This document shows positions 37,328 through 45,516 of a stretch of 64,000 nucleotides of DNA, in pieces (within the stretch, counting starts at the first letter, position 1; each line of letters starts with the position of its first letter). The notes under the pieces were generated by a model. The model made no database searches. It saw only the letters and a program-made list of their open reading frames with translations, and was not told where the DNA came from. The translations under genes and the position numbers were made by a program. Origin of the DNA: 66-474 sp051954935 (GTDB taxonomy: Bacteria > Pseudomonadota > Gammaproteobacteria > Xanthomonadales > Rhodanobacteraceae); assembly GCA_051954935.1 (NCBI GenBank), contig JBQCHG010000034.1:1-64000 (forward strand), given 5' to 3'.

Positions 37328-37674
37328 GCCGCAGGTGCCGCAATCCTGTCGCCGTGGCTCTTCGGTGACGAGATCACAAGGAAGCGCAGTTCACGCGTGC
37401 CATCGTTGCGCATCTGGTGCGGGGCACCGGGCGGAACGTGCAGGCCCTCCCCGCCGCGCAGCCGATGCGCCGTGCCTTCCAGCTCCAATACCGCTTCGCC
37501 GTCCAGCAGGTAGAAGAACTGGCGCGCTTTCGAATGCCAGTGGCGCTGTTCGGCGGTACCCGGCGGCATGCGTTCTTCGATGACGCTGAGATCATCCCCA
37601 GCCAGCAGGTGCCAGCCGTCGCATGCATCGCCCCAGCGGTAATGTTCCGCGTTGCCCGTGCTGATGATGCCCAT
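37309..37674 (-). CDS. Small cupin-domain protein
   Basis: 121-aa single-domain cupin. Motif 1 is GTAEQRHWHSKARQFFYLLDGE and motif 2 is GLHVPPGAPHQMRND, with three histidines and a glutamine as likely metal ligands. Function unknown; such proteins can be small isomerases, dioxygenases or sugar-binding regulators. The ATG at 37674 has GAGG at proper distance; GTG 37680 is an alternative. It lies 12 nt after argH and is probably the last gene of the arginine operon. Confidence 0.78.
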   Translation of the reverse strand: MGIISTGNAEHYRWGDACDGWHLLAGDDLSVIEERMPPGTAEQRHWHSKARQFFYLLDGEAVLELEGTAHRLRGGEGLHVPPGAPHQMRNDGTRELRFLVISSPKSHGDRIAAPAAQNDMK

Positions 37675-37686
37675 GCGCACCTCGTT

Positions 37687-38982
37687 TCAATCTTCCAGCG
37701 CCTGCAGCCTTTCGCGCAACGCATCCAGCTTCAAGTCGCCCGCCGCGCCCGGCGACACGCGCGCGGCAAGGCTCGCTTCCGGCGTACGACCCTGCCCCGC
37801 CGTGCCAGCCGCTTCCGCCGCACATTGATAAGCCTGGCGGAACGGCACGCCGGCGGCGGCCTGTTCGATGGCAACGTCTGTGGCGTACATCGAAGGCTCG
37901 ATCGCGGCGTCCATCCGTTTGGCATTCCATCGCATCCGGGCGAGCAGGTCCGGCAACAATTCGAGCGCAGCAAGGCCGCGGCCGAAGCCATGCACCAGCG
38001 CGCCTTTGCTGACCTGCAGATCGCGCTGGTAGCCGGACGGCAGGGACAGCAACTGCTCGATTTCGCAGCGCGCGGCGGCGACGCTGGCGTAACTCGCACG
38101 CATCAGCTCGACCACGTCCGGATTGCGCTTGTTCGGCATGATCGAGGAACCGGTGGTGAATTCGTCGGGCAACGTGACGAAGCCGAACTCGGCGGTGGTG
38201 AAGAGGCTCAGATCCCACGCCAACCGCCGCAGGTCCAGCAACGCCGAGCCGAGAGCTTCCAGCGCGGCCAGCTCGAACTTGCCGCGCGACAACTGCGTGG
38301 CGACGGGATTGATCTGCACGCGCGCAAAGCCAAGCGCACGCGTTGTGTGCTCGCGGTCGAGCGCGAGATTCACGCCATAACCGGCGGCGGTGCCGAGCGG
38401 ATTTGCATCCAGCCAATCCCGCGTGCCACGTGCGCGCTGCGCATCGTCCATGAACGACTCGGCGAAACCGGCGAACCACAGGGCAGTCGAGGACACGACC
38501 GCGCGTTGCAAATGAGTGTAGCCGGGCAGCGGCAGCGATTTGCCTTCCGCGCGTTGCAGGCACACGCGGGCGACTTCACGGCAAAGCGTGGCCAAGACCG
38601 CCAGTTTCTCTTTCAGCCACAACCGCGTCGCGACGAGCACCTGGTCATTGCGGCTGCGGCCCGCGTGCACCTTGCGGCCGGTATCACCGAGGCGCTCGGT
38701 CAGGCGCGCCTCGATGGCGGAATGTCCGTCTTCGTAGCGCTCGTCCAGAACAAAGTTGCCGCGCGAGAAGTCATCCGCAAGCGCGCTCAACTCGCGATCC
38801 AGCGCATTCGCCTCGTTCGCGCTCAGCACGCCGATACGCGCCAGGCCCTCCACGTGTGCGCGGCTGGCAGCGAGGTCATGCAGGAAGAAGTCGCGGTCCA
38901 GCAGCACGTCGTCGCCCGCGAGAAAGCGCATGATGCGCTTGTCGGTCAACGTGCCCTTCTTTTGCCAAAGCAGATCGCTCAT
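37687..38982 (-). CDS. argH: Argininosuccinate lyase
   Basis: 431-aa fumarase/aspartase-superfamily enzyme splitting argininosuccinate into arginine and fumarate, the last step of the pathway. Signature loop GSSIMPNKRNPD near residue 275; AGRSRNDQV near 107 and the catalytic-His region GYTHLQRAV near 150 are present. Slightly shorter than E. coli ArgH (457 aa), as in Xanthomonadales. Follows argC after 33 nt with a GGAG site. Confidence 0.96.
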   Translation of the reverse strand: MSDLLWQKKGTLTDKRIMRFLAGDDVLLDRDFFLHDLAASRAHVEGLARIGVLSANEANALDRELSALADDFSRGNFVLDERYEDGHSAIEARLTERLGDTGRKVHAGRSRNDQVLVATRLWLKEKLAVLATLCREVARVCLQRAEGKSLPLPGYTHLQRAVVSSTALWFAGFAESFMDDAQRARGTRDWLDANPLGTAAGYGVNLALDREHTTRALGFARVQINPVATQLSRGKFELAALEALGSALLDLRRLAWDLSLFTTAEFGFVTLPDEFTTGSSIMPNKRNPDVVELMRASYASVAAARCEIEQLLSLPSGYQRDLQVSKGALVHGFGRGLAALELLPDLLARMRWNAKRMDAAIEPSMYATDVAIEQAAAGVPFRQAYQCAAEAAGTAGQGRTPEASLAARVSPGAAGDLKLDALRERLQALED

Positions 38983-39015
38983 GGAAACTCCGCAACGCGC
39001 CTTTGATGCCGCACT

Positions 39016-39957
39016 CTACGAGGGAATGCCCGCGAACTCGTCTAGGCCCAATGCCAGATTGAGATTCTGCATCGCCTGGGTGGCCGCGCCCTTCAGCAGG
39101 TTGTCCAGCGTGGCAACCACCACCGCGCGCCTGCCCCCGGCCGCGAGCGAGAAGCCGCCAATCTCCGCCCCGTGCTCGCCGGCGATGCGGCTGACCCAAG
39201 GCGGCTCGTCCACGATCCGGATCAGCGGCTCGCGCGGGTAGCGTTCGATGTAGCGTGCCTTCAGTGATTCGGTGCTCAGCGGTTCGCGCAACCACAGGTT
39301 CACCGTCATGGTGATGCCGCGGAAATGTGGCGCCACGTGGGGCATGAACTCGACCGGTACGCCGAGGCGTACGGAAACCTCACGCTCGTGCACATGCCCG
39401 ACCAAGCTGTACGGCATCAGGTTGTCGCGCAGCTTTTCGGGATCGTTCTTGTCCGAAGGCATGGTACCGGCGCCCGAATAACCCGACACGCCGAAGCATT
39501 GCGGCGGCCCGGCGAGCAGATCCCGCACCGGCGCGATCACAAGCTGCATCGCGGTGGCGTAGCAACCCGGATTGCTGATACGACGTTCGCCTCGATAGTG
39601 CGCGCGCGTCAACTCAGGCAAACCGTAATACCAGTCGCCGTCGAAGCGGTGGTCGGCGGAAAGGTCCACGATGACCGTCCGTGGCGCGTGCGCATCCAGC
39701 GCCTGCACGAACGGTTCCGACTTGCCGTTGGGCAACGCCAGGATCACCGCGTCCGCGCCCTTGCCCGCGGCTTGTTCCGGATCCAGCGTTTCGTAACGCA
39801 GCTCGCCGGCAAACGCGGAGACGTGATCGGTCACGCGCTGACCGACCAGTTCGCGCGAGGACACGAAAGCGAGTTCGAGTTGTGGATGCCGCGCGATCAG
39901 CGGGATCAGTTCGGCACCGGTATGCCCGCGTGCCCCGATGATTCCGATCCGCTTCAT
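39016..39957 (-). CDS. argC: N-acetyl-gamma-glutamyl-phosphate reductase
   Basis: 313-aa NADPH-dependent reductase of the third arginine step. The N-terminal Rossmann motif is GIIGARGHTGAEL, the catalytic cysteine lies in SNPGCYAT (near residue 147), and PHVAPHFRGITMTV is typical. Its ATG overlaps the stop of the kinase/synthase gene (ATGA). Full length. Confidence 0.95.
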   Translation of the reverse strand: MKRIGIIGARGHTGAELIPLIARHPQLELAFVSSRELVGQRVTDHVSAFAGELRYETLDPEQAAGKGADAVILALPNGKSEPFVQALDAHAPRTVIVDLSADHRFDGDWYYGLPELTRAHYRGERRISNPGCYATAMQLVIAPVRDLLAGPPQCFGVSGYSGAGTMPSDKNDPEKLRDNLMPYSLVGHVHEREVSVRLGVPVEFMPHVAPHFRGITMTVNLWLREPLSTESLKARYIERYPREPLIRIVDEPPWVSRIAGEHGAEIGGFSLAAGGRRAVVVATLDNLLKGAATQAMQNLNLALGLDEFAGIPS

Positions 39958-41297
39958 TTGCGATCCACCAGGGTCGCCGGACGGGCAGCACAGTGCATCA
40001 CGCAGGCCTCTACCTGCGCGAACGAATCGAGTCCATACCAGAACGCATTCCAGCGCGGCTGCTTGACACAGCCATCGGCCTCGGCTGCATAGAACTCGTT
40101 GATGCCGTTGCCGTGGCGCGAGCGCCAGAACAGCGCCGGGTTGTCCGCGCGCATCACCTGCCATGCCGCACGGCCCAGGCCCTCGCCCTGCGCGTCCTCG
40201 GCCACCGCGAACTTGTCGAGGTAGGCCACCCGGGTGCCGCTCGCGAACGATTCGCGCGTGAGGATCAGCGCGGCGCGATAGTTTTCGCTGACATAGGCGC
40301 GGAAGAGCTTTGTGCGCTCGAAGTAATCCGGCACCAGCCTGCGGCCGAAGCTCGATTCGATCAGCGCACGCAAACGTTGGAGGTCGAGTTGCGACCAGCG
40401 CGTGCAACGACGGACCTTCTCGCCACGCCGCACCAGGGTGCCGGAGCCGCGATGGGTGAACAGCTCGCGCGCCAGCTCCGCGGGCCGCGTGATCGAAACC
40501 GAGGACGCCAGCGGCAACGCATCCAGCAGGTCCCTGATCTGCTCCAGCTTCAATCGCATGCCCGAGTGCAGCCAGGGCGCACGCATCAGCGACGGGTAAT
40601 CGGTACACAGGTTGATCGAGTCGATCACCTTGCCTTCCCCGTCCAGCAGGCCACCGGTACCGGTCAGGAACACGATCTTGTACGGCTGCACGGCTCGTAC
40701 GAGTTCGTTGACCGCGAAATCCGCATTGATGTTCAGGACCTGGCCCTGCGGCGTTTCGCCCAGCGATGCTATGACTGGAATGGAGCCGGCCTTGATGCTG
40801 GCCTCGACCGGCGCGAGTTCCACCCGCTCGACACGACCGACCATTCCGTATTTGCGGCGATTGAGGAATGCGGCTTCGAACACGCCGGAGACGATCGAGG
40901 TCGCGCGCACGTCGTGCCGTTGGAGCGCTTCGACAAGCGCCAGGTTCTGCGCCTGCAGCACGCGCCGCACGATCGCCAGCGCCTCCGGGGAAGTCAGGCG
41001 CAGGCCGTCGAGCGTGCGCTTGACAACGCCGGCCGCGTTCAATGCTTCGTCCAGCTGCGGACCGGCGCCATGCACGACGATGGGCGTCAGCCCCACCTGC
41101 TGCAGGAAGGCCAGCGACGACGTGAGCGCATCGAGGTCGTCGCGCAGCACCGCGCCACCGACCTTCACCACGGCGAAGCGCTTCGCATCCAGTCGCGCGA
41201 AGCGTTGCAGGTACTGCCGCACTTCCTTTGCGCCGTCCATGCTCGACAGCAGGCGCACGATGGTCTGGCGAAGCGGCGTATGCGTATCGGCGATCAT
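39954..41297 (-). CDS. argB: Bifunctional acetylglutamate kinase / N-acetylglutamate synthase
   Basis: 447-aa protein. Residues 1-290 are an amino-acid-kinase domain (VVKVGGAVL near 45, VVHGAGPQLDEAL near 75, NINADFAVNELV near 197), and about 295-447 are a C-terminal GNAT acetyltransferase domain (AYLDKFAVAEDAQGEGLGRA). This vertebrate-like NAGS/NAGK architecture is known in Xanthomonadales and performs the first two steps of arginine synthesis. Such proteins are usually inhibited by arginine. Translation is coupled to argE upstream and argC downstream by ATGA overlaps. Confidence 0.94.
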   Translation of the reverse strand: MIADTHTPLRQTIVRLLSSMDGAKEVRQYLQRFARLDAKRFAVVKVGGAVLRDDLDALTSSLAFLQQVGLTPIVVHGAGPQLDEALNAAGVVKRTLDGLRLTSPEALAIVRRVLQAQNLALVEALQRHDVRATSIVSGVFEAAFLNRRKYGMVGRVERVELAPVEASIKAGSIPVIASLGETPQGQVLNINADFAVNELVRAVQPYKIVFLTGTGGLLDGEGKVIDSINLCTDYPSLMRAPWLHSGMRLKLEQIRDLLDALPLASSVSITRPAELARELFTHRGSGTLVRRGEKVRRCTRWSQLDLQRLRALIESSFGRRLVPDYFERTKLFRAYVSENYRAALILTRESFASGTRVAYLDKFAVAEDAQGEGLGRAAWQVMRADNPALFWRSRHGNGINEFYAAEADGCVKQPRWNAFWYGLDSFAQVEACVMHCAARPATLVDRK

Positions 41298-42394
41298 GTA
41301 AGCCTCGCCTCCAGCATGTGCCGGATGCTCTCCGCGTACGTCCACAATTGGCCGAGCGCAACCCACTCGTCGGCACCGTGCGCCTGCGCGATGTCGCCCG
41401 GGCCGTAAACGAAAGCGACGTACCCGGCCTGCGAAAACAGCGCGGCCTCGGTCCAGAAGTCCACCGCGCTGCCGATCGGCAGCCCGAATTCGTCGGCCAG
41501 GTCGCGAGCGGCGAGGCGGCGCGCTTCCGCGCCGGCGACATCGCCGGCGGGCAGCGACGGACCGCGAAAGGTTTCCTCGAAACGCGCCGGTGCGGCATCG
41601 GCAAGCGCGCGCAGCGATCGCAGCAGCATTTCGGGCGCCATGCTCGGCAGCGGGCGCAGATCCACACGCACCTCCGCTGAAGGTGCAATGATGTTCGATT
41701 TGATGCCACCCTCGATGCGACCGATGTTGAAACGCAACCCGGTCAGGCCGCCGAAGCGCTGATGATCCTGAGTCTGCGCGAATTCGAGCGCTGCATGGCC
41801 CCAGCGCAACGCCTGATGCACCGCGCTGTCGCCTCGCTCCTGCACATTCGAGGCGTGGCCCGCGCGACCGGCAAAGCCGACCTGCAACGAATGCACGCCG
41901 CGATGCGCCAGCACCGCTTCGCAGCGGGTGGGTTCGGCTACGATCACTGCCTCGAAAGCATGTGAATGCTTCAGAAAGCCGGAAATGCAGCGTGGATCGC
42001 GGCCTTCCTCATCGGTCGTGAACAGCAGCGCGAGATCACCCGTGCACGCATTCGCAACCGCAAGCAACGCTGCCGCCGCGCCCTTGATGTCGCAGGCGCC
42101 CAGGCCGATCGCGCGCTCGTCTTCGATGCGCAGTTCGAACGGACTGGCGCTCCATTGCGGAGAATCCGGCACGGTGTCCAGATGCACGTTGAACAGGACG
42201 CGCGGCTTGCCGCGCACGGCCAGCAGGCTGATCGCACCGGCGCCATGGTCGGCCTGCGTGCACTCGAAGCCGGACAGCTCCGCTCGCAAGTAGTCGAACA
42301 TGCCCTCGCAGCCGATCGCGCGCGGCGGATTGCGCGTATCGAAACCGACCAGCACGCGCAGATGGGCGAGGGTGTCTTCCAGTAGCGCGTTCAT
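41294..42394 (-). CDS. argE: N-acetylcitrulline/acetylornithine deacetylase
   Basis: 366-aa M20 metallopeptidase-family enzyme. Metal ligands are in NVHLDTVPD (His/Asp, near residue 82), GACDIKGA and TTDEEGRD (catalytic Glu), with AEPTRCEAV and a late His. Because the operon encodes the acetylornithine-specific carbamoyltransferase, the natural substrate should be N-acetylcitrulline, as shown in Xanthomonas; this is inferred from context. Start at 42394 overlaps the argG stop; the longer frame is an argG shadow. Confidence 0.92.
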   Translation of the reverse strand: MNALLEDTLAHLRVLVGFDTRNPPRAIGCEGMFDYLRAELSGFECTQADHGAGAISLLAVRGKPRVLFNVHLDTVPDSPQWSASPFELRIEDERAIGLGACDIKGAAAALLAVANACTGDLALLFTTDEEGRDPRCISGFLKHSHAFEAVIVAEPTRCEAVLAHRGVHSLQVGFAGRAGHASNVQERGDSAVHQALRWGHAALEFAQTQDHQRFGGLTGLRFNIGRIEGGIKSNIIAPSAEVRVDLRPLPSMAPEMLLRSLRALADAAPARFEETFRGPSLPAGDVAGAEARRLAARDLADEFGLPIGSAVDFWTEAALFSQAGYVAFVYGPGDIAQAHGADEWVALGQLWTYAESIRHMLEARLT

Positions 42395-43590
42395 GGCTTG
42401 CGGTTCACCTGAGCCCAGAGCGTGCTGCTCATCCCGTACAGCCGGATGAACCCTTCCGCTTCCGCCACGCCCCAGTCCGCGCTCTGCGCGTAGGTAGCAC
42501 CTTTCGCATTCAGGAGGTGCGGCGACTCGATGGCTATCGCGTCCACGCGGCCGCCCCGCGTTTCCAATGTGACTTCGCCATTGGCGCAACGCTGTGAGGA
42601 CGCAAGGAATGCTTCCAGGTCGGCCTTCAACGGATCGTGGAAGAAGCCTTCGTAAACCAGCTCGATCCACTTGCGCGCAACGTCCGGCTTGAAGCGATTC
42701 TGGTGCTTGCTCAGCACGGCTTCTTCGAGTGCGCGATGAGCAGCCAGCAAGGCGGTCAGGCCTGGCGCCTCGAACACGATGCGCCCTTTCAACCCGATCG
42801 TGGTGTCGCCGGTGTAGAGGCCGCGGCCAACCCCGTATTTCGCGAATGCCTCGTTGAGCCTGGCGAGCAGCACGTGGCCGGGAAGTTCCTCGCCATCCAG
42901 GGCCACCGCTTCGCCTTGTTCGAAGCGCAACTTCATCCGAAGCGGTTCGAGCAGCCATTCCGCAGGGGGCGCGCACCAGCCGCGAGCACCCTCGCCCGGT
43001 GCTTCCCAGCGATCGATCTCTCCGCCGGACATCGTCACGCCCAGCAGGTTCTCGTTGATCGTGTACGCCTGCTGCTTTGCCCGCACCTCGAATCCGCGTT
43101 CGCGCAGGTACGCCTGCTCGTATGCGCGCACCTGCGCGTGCTCGCGCTGGATCTCGCGGATCGGTGCCACGATCTCGTAGTCGCCCGATGCTTTCACGGT
43201 GAGATCGAATCGCACCTGGTCATTACCCATGCCGGTGCAGCCGTGCGCTATCGCGCGCGTACCGAGTTCATCCGCGCGCTTCAGCGCGGCGTCGACGATC
43301 AGGTAGCGGTCGGAAACCAGCAATGGATACTGACCCTGGTAGCCCTCCCCAGCCCACACGAAGGGCTTCACGAATTGCGCCCACAGCGCGGGGCCGCCGT
43401 TCACCGTCACGTGCGTGGCGGCGCCGAGTTCGCGCGCGCGCTGCTCGATCCATGTGCGTTCGTCCGCATCCACGCCCCCGGTGTCGGCGAACACGGTATG
43501 CACGGCGTAGCCGCGCTCGCGCAGCCACGGGATGCAGAAGCTGGTGTCGAGTCCGCCGGAAAAGGCCAGCACGATGTCTTTCATGTTCAC
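42391..43590 (-). CDS. argG: Argininosuccinate synthase
   Basis: 399-aa ATP-dependent ligase joining citrulline and aspartate. PP-loop motif LAFSGGLDTS at the N-terminus, the AHGCTGMGNDQVRFD loop near residue 115 and ENLLGVTMSGGE near 180. GTG 43590 forms a GTGA overlap with argF'; ATG 43584, two codons in, is an equally likely start. Coupled to argE downstream. Confidence 0.96.
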   Translation of the reverse strand: MNMKDIVLAFSGGLDTSFCIPWLRERGYAVHTVFADTGGVDADERTWIEQRARELGAATHVTVNGGPALWAQFVKPFVWAGEGYQGQYPLLVSDRYLIVDAALKRADELGTRAIAHGCTGMGNDQVRFDLTVKASGDYEIVAPIREIQREHAQVRAYEQAYLRERGFEVRAKQQAYTINENLLGVTMSGGEIDRWEAPGEGARGWCAPPAEWLLEPLRMKLRFEQGEAVALDGEELPGHVLLARLNEAFAKYGVGRGLYTGDTTIGLKGRIVFEAPGLTALLAAHRALEEAVLSKHQNRFKPDVARKWIELVYEGFFHDPLKADLEAFLASSQRCANGEVTLETRGGRVDAIAIESPHLLNAKGATYAQSADWGVAEAEGFIRLYGMSSTLWAQVNRKP

Positions 43591-44606
43591 TGTTCCCCAT
43601 TCGAGTCGGCGAGCACCGCCATGATTGCCTTCTGCACATGCAGGCGGTTTTCGGCCTCGTCAATCGCGATGCATTGCGGCGAATCCATCACCGCGTCAGT
43701 GGCCTTGACGTTGCGCCGCAACGGCAGGCAGTGGCTGAAGAAAGCGTTGTCGGTCAGCGTCATCTTGGATTCGTCCACGATGAAGTGCCGGTGCGCATCG
43801 CGAACGGATTTTTCTTGTTCCCAGCGACCGAAGTACGGCAGCGCGCCCCAGCTCTTGGCGTACACCACCCGGGCGCCTCGATAGCTTTCCTCGATGTCGT
43901 GCGACACGCGCAGTGAACCGCCGTTCTCCTTGGCGTTGACCTCTGCGGCCTGCATGTAGCGCTCGTCGAGCACGTATTCGGGCGTGGGGCACAGGAGTGT
44001 GACGTCCATGCCATAACGCGTCGCGATCAGCAGCGCGGAATTCGCCACGGCGGTGTTCAGCGGCTTCGGGTGATACGTCCAGGTCAGGACATATTTCTTG
44101 CCGCGCAAATCCGTCCCGAGGTGCTCGCGCAACGCCATCACGTGCGCCAGCTCCTGGCATGGATGCGTGATCGTCTCCATGTTGATGACCGGCACGGACG
44201 CGTGGCGCGCGAAGGCACGGATCACCGTGTCCTTGCGGTCCTCGTTCCAGTCGCGGAACTTCGGGAACGCGCGCACGCCGATCAGGTCCACGTAGCGCGA
44301 CAGCACGCGCGCGACTTCCGCGACGTGTTCCTCGGCCTCCCCATCCATTACCGCGCCAACCTCGAACTCGATCGGCCACGCGTCCTTGCCGGGCGCCAGC
44401 ACGATGGCGTGCCCGCCGAGCTGGCGCGCACCCAGCTCGAAGCTGGTGCGGGTTCGCATCGATGGATTGAAGAACAACAGCGCGATGGATTTGCCGGCGA
44501 GCTGATCGCCGAGCTTGCTCTGCTTGAATGAAGTGGCTTGCTCGAGCAGCGCATCCAGTTCGGCGCGGCTGAAGTCCTGGGTGGTGATGAAATGGCGAAG
44601 CGTCAT
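43587..44606 (-). CDS. argF': N-acetylornithine carbamoyltransferase
   Basis: 339-aa carbamoyltransferase that acts on N-acetylornithine instead of ornithine. Carbamoyl-phosphate motif SMRTRTSFE (49-57), HPCQELAH near 148, HCLPLRRNVKATD near 293, with Lys302-like Lys. Glu92, the residue that separates acetylornithine from succinylornithine enzymes, is present (GEAEEH). This enzyme is a hallmark of Xanthomonadales. ATG with AGGAACG; first structural gene, 36 nt after the terminator at 44642-44669. Confidence 0.94.
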   Translation of the reverse strand: MTLRHFITTQDFSRAELDALLEQATSFKQSKLGDQLAGKSIALLFFNPSMRTRTSFELGARQLGGHAIVLAPGKDAWPIEFEVGAVMDGEAEEHVAEVARVLSRYVDLIGVRAFPKFRDWNEDRKDTVIRAFARHASVPVINMETITHPCQELAHVMALREHLGTDLRGKKYVLTWTYHPKPLNTAVANSALLIATRYGMDVTLLCPTPEYVLDERYMQAAEVNAKENGGSLRVSHDIEESYRGARVVYAKSWGALPYFGRWEQEKSVRDAHRHFIVDESKMTLTDNAFFSHCLPLRRNVKATDAVMDSPQCIAIDEAENRLHVQKAIMAVLADSNGEQ

Positions 44607-44641
44607 CGGTCGTTCCTGCTGGCGGGAAACGGCCGGGCAAC

Positions 44642-44669
44642 AAAAAAACCCGGCGCGAGGCCGGGTTTT
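44642..44669 (-). terminator. Attenuator-type terminator before argF'
   Basis: On the minus strand AAAACCCGGC, loop CTCGC, GCCGGGTTTT plus three more T: a perfect 10-bp stem with a 7-U tail, lying 26 nt after a small reading frame and 36 nt before argF'. Its 5' arm (CCCGGCC) can instead pair with GGCCGG at 44701-44706, at the end of the small frame, which would abolish the terminator. Confidence 0.85.
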
Positions 44670-44694
44670 ATCGAATGCGGGTGCGCGCGACGAC

Positions 44695-44799
44695 TTATCC
44701 GGCCGGATGGAAAAGTTCCGGTCGGCGCGCGCGCGAAGTCATGCCGGCGGCCATGCGGGCGCTGGTCAGGACAACGGCGTTGGCGTGAAAGTCGTTCAT
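44695..44799 (-). CDS. Putative arginine leader peptide (attenuation)
   Basis: 34-codon frame starting MNDFHANAVVLTSARMAAGM and ending in RPELFHPAG. Three Arg codons fall within four (residues 23, 25, 26: CGC, CGC, CGA) plus one at 15. The stretch holding them (44721-44732) can pair with 44683-44694, and inside it CCGACCGGA (44717-44725) pairs with TCCGGCCGG (44699-44707). Stalling at the Arg codons would free GGCCGG to pair with the 5' arm of the terminator. No Shine-Dalgarno is visible; the predicted transcript starts about 3 nt before the ATG. Expression of the peptide is inferred. Confidence 0.6.
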   Translation of the reverse strand: MNDFHANAVVLTSARMAAGMTSRARRPELFHPAG

Positions 44800-44808
44800 G
44801 GGGCAGGC

Positions 44809-44837
44809 ATCATGACAGCGGTTGAACCGCTGCGCAA
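44809..44837 (-). promoter_or_regulatory. Candidate arginine-operon promoter with internal palindrome
   Basis: Minus-strand TTGCGC (44837-44832), 17-bp spacer, CATGAT (44814-44809); both boxes are imperfect. The spacer region carries a perfect palindrome CAGCGGTT-G-AACCGCTG (44816-44832), an obvious candidate operator. Predicted start near 44802, almost at the leader ATG. It is not an ARG-box consensus. Confidence 0.45.
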
Positions 44838-44843
44838 TATCCG

Positions 44844-45377
44844 TCATTCCGCTGGTGTGACGCTCACGCGCACGCGCAACCGTTCACCCGGGTCATAGCC
44901 CAGCCGAGATACATAGACCTCGCCGCGATAGCGATATTCCACATCGTAAGCGGCGATCCGGCGCTGCGGCGGGTAGTCGCTGACCATCCGGCAACGCGTT
45001 TCGGTGTCCGTGTAGGTGCGATCGTTTGCACGGGAAACACTGTTGCCGATCGCGCCGCCGGCCACCGCGCCTGCAATCGTCGCAGCCGTGCGGCCACGAC
45101 CGTGACCGACCTGGTTGCCCAATGCGCCGCCAACGATTGCTCCTAATACCGTGCCGCCGGTGTGGTTGTTGTCCTGGCGCGTGACCTGCTCGTCATAGCA
45201 TTCCTGACGCGGCGGGCCACCGGCATCGGCAATATAAACCGGATCCACCCGCAGCACGTCGGCCCAGCCGAAGTGCGCGTTGTCCGGTGGCGGCTGCGGC
45301 GGTGGGTAGCCCTGCGCCTGGGAAATGCCTGCGAAGGCGAGCAGCGCGGCGGCGATCATCGGCTTGTACATCGTCAT
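44844..45377 (-). CDS. Glycine-zipper 2TM-domain exported protein
   Basis: 177-aa protein with a signal peptide (MTMYKPMIAAALLAFAGISQA, cleavage before QG), no lipobox cysteine, then a Pro-rich segment and a glycine-zipper region GGTVLGAIVGGALGNQVGHG / GAVAGGAIGNSV around residues 69-112. Similar domains occur in outer-membrane SlyB/Pcp-like proteins and in stress-related envelope proteins. C-terminal part is charged and beta-rich. GAGG ribosome-binding site. Divergent from cysS. Confidence 0.85.
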   Translation of the reverse strand: MTMYKPMIAAALLAFAGISQAQGYPPPQPPPDNAHFGWADVLRVDPVYIADAGGPPRQECYDEQVTRQDNNHTGGTVLGAIVGGALGNQVGHGRGRTAATIAGAVAGGAIGNSVSRANDRTYTDTETRCRMVSDYPPQRRIAAYDVEYRYRGEVYVSRLGYDPGERLRVRVSVTPAE

Positions 45378-45516
45378 GGCGGACCTCGTGGCAGGCGCTT
45401 GCGGAGTGCGCCCTTCGCTCGGGCGCCATTCCATCAAAGCACGGCTGAATCCGCGCCTAAGAAAACGCCCTTTCGCGGCTAAAATGTGAGGCCGACCGCC
45501 GATTGCGCCTGAACCG

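Noticed and set aside
44695..44799. Leader frame as an ordinary small structural protein
   Set aside because: No ribosome-binding site, low-complexity composition and position directly before a terminator with alternative pairing fit a leader peptide better.
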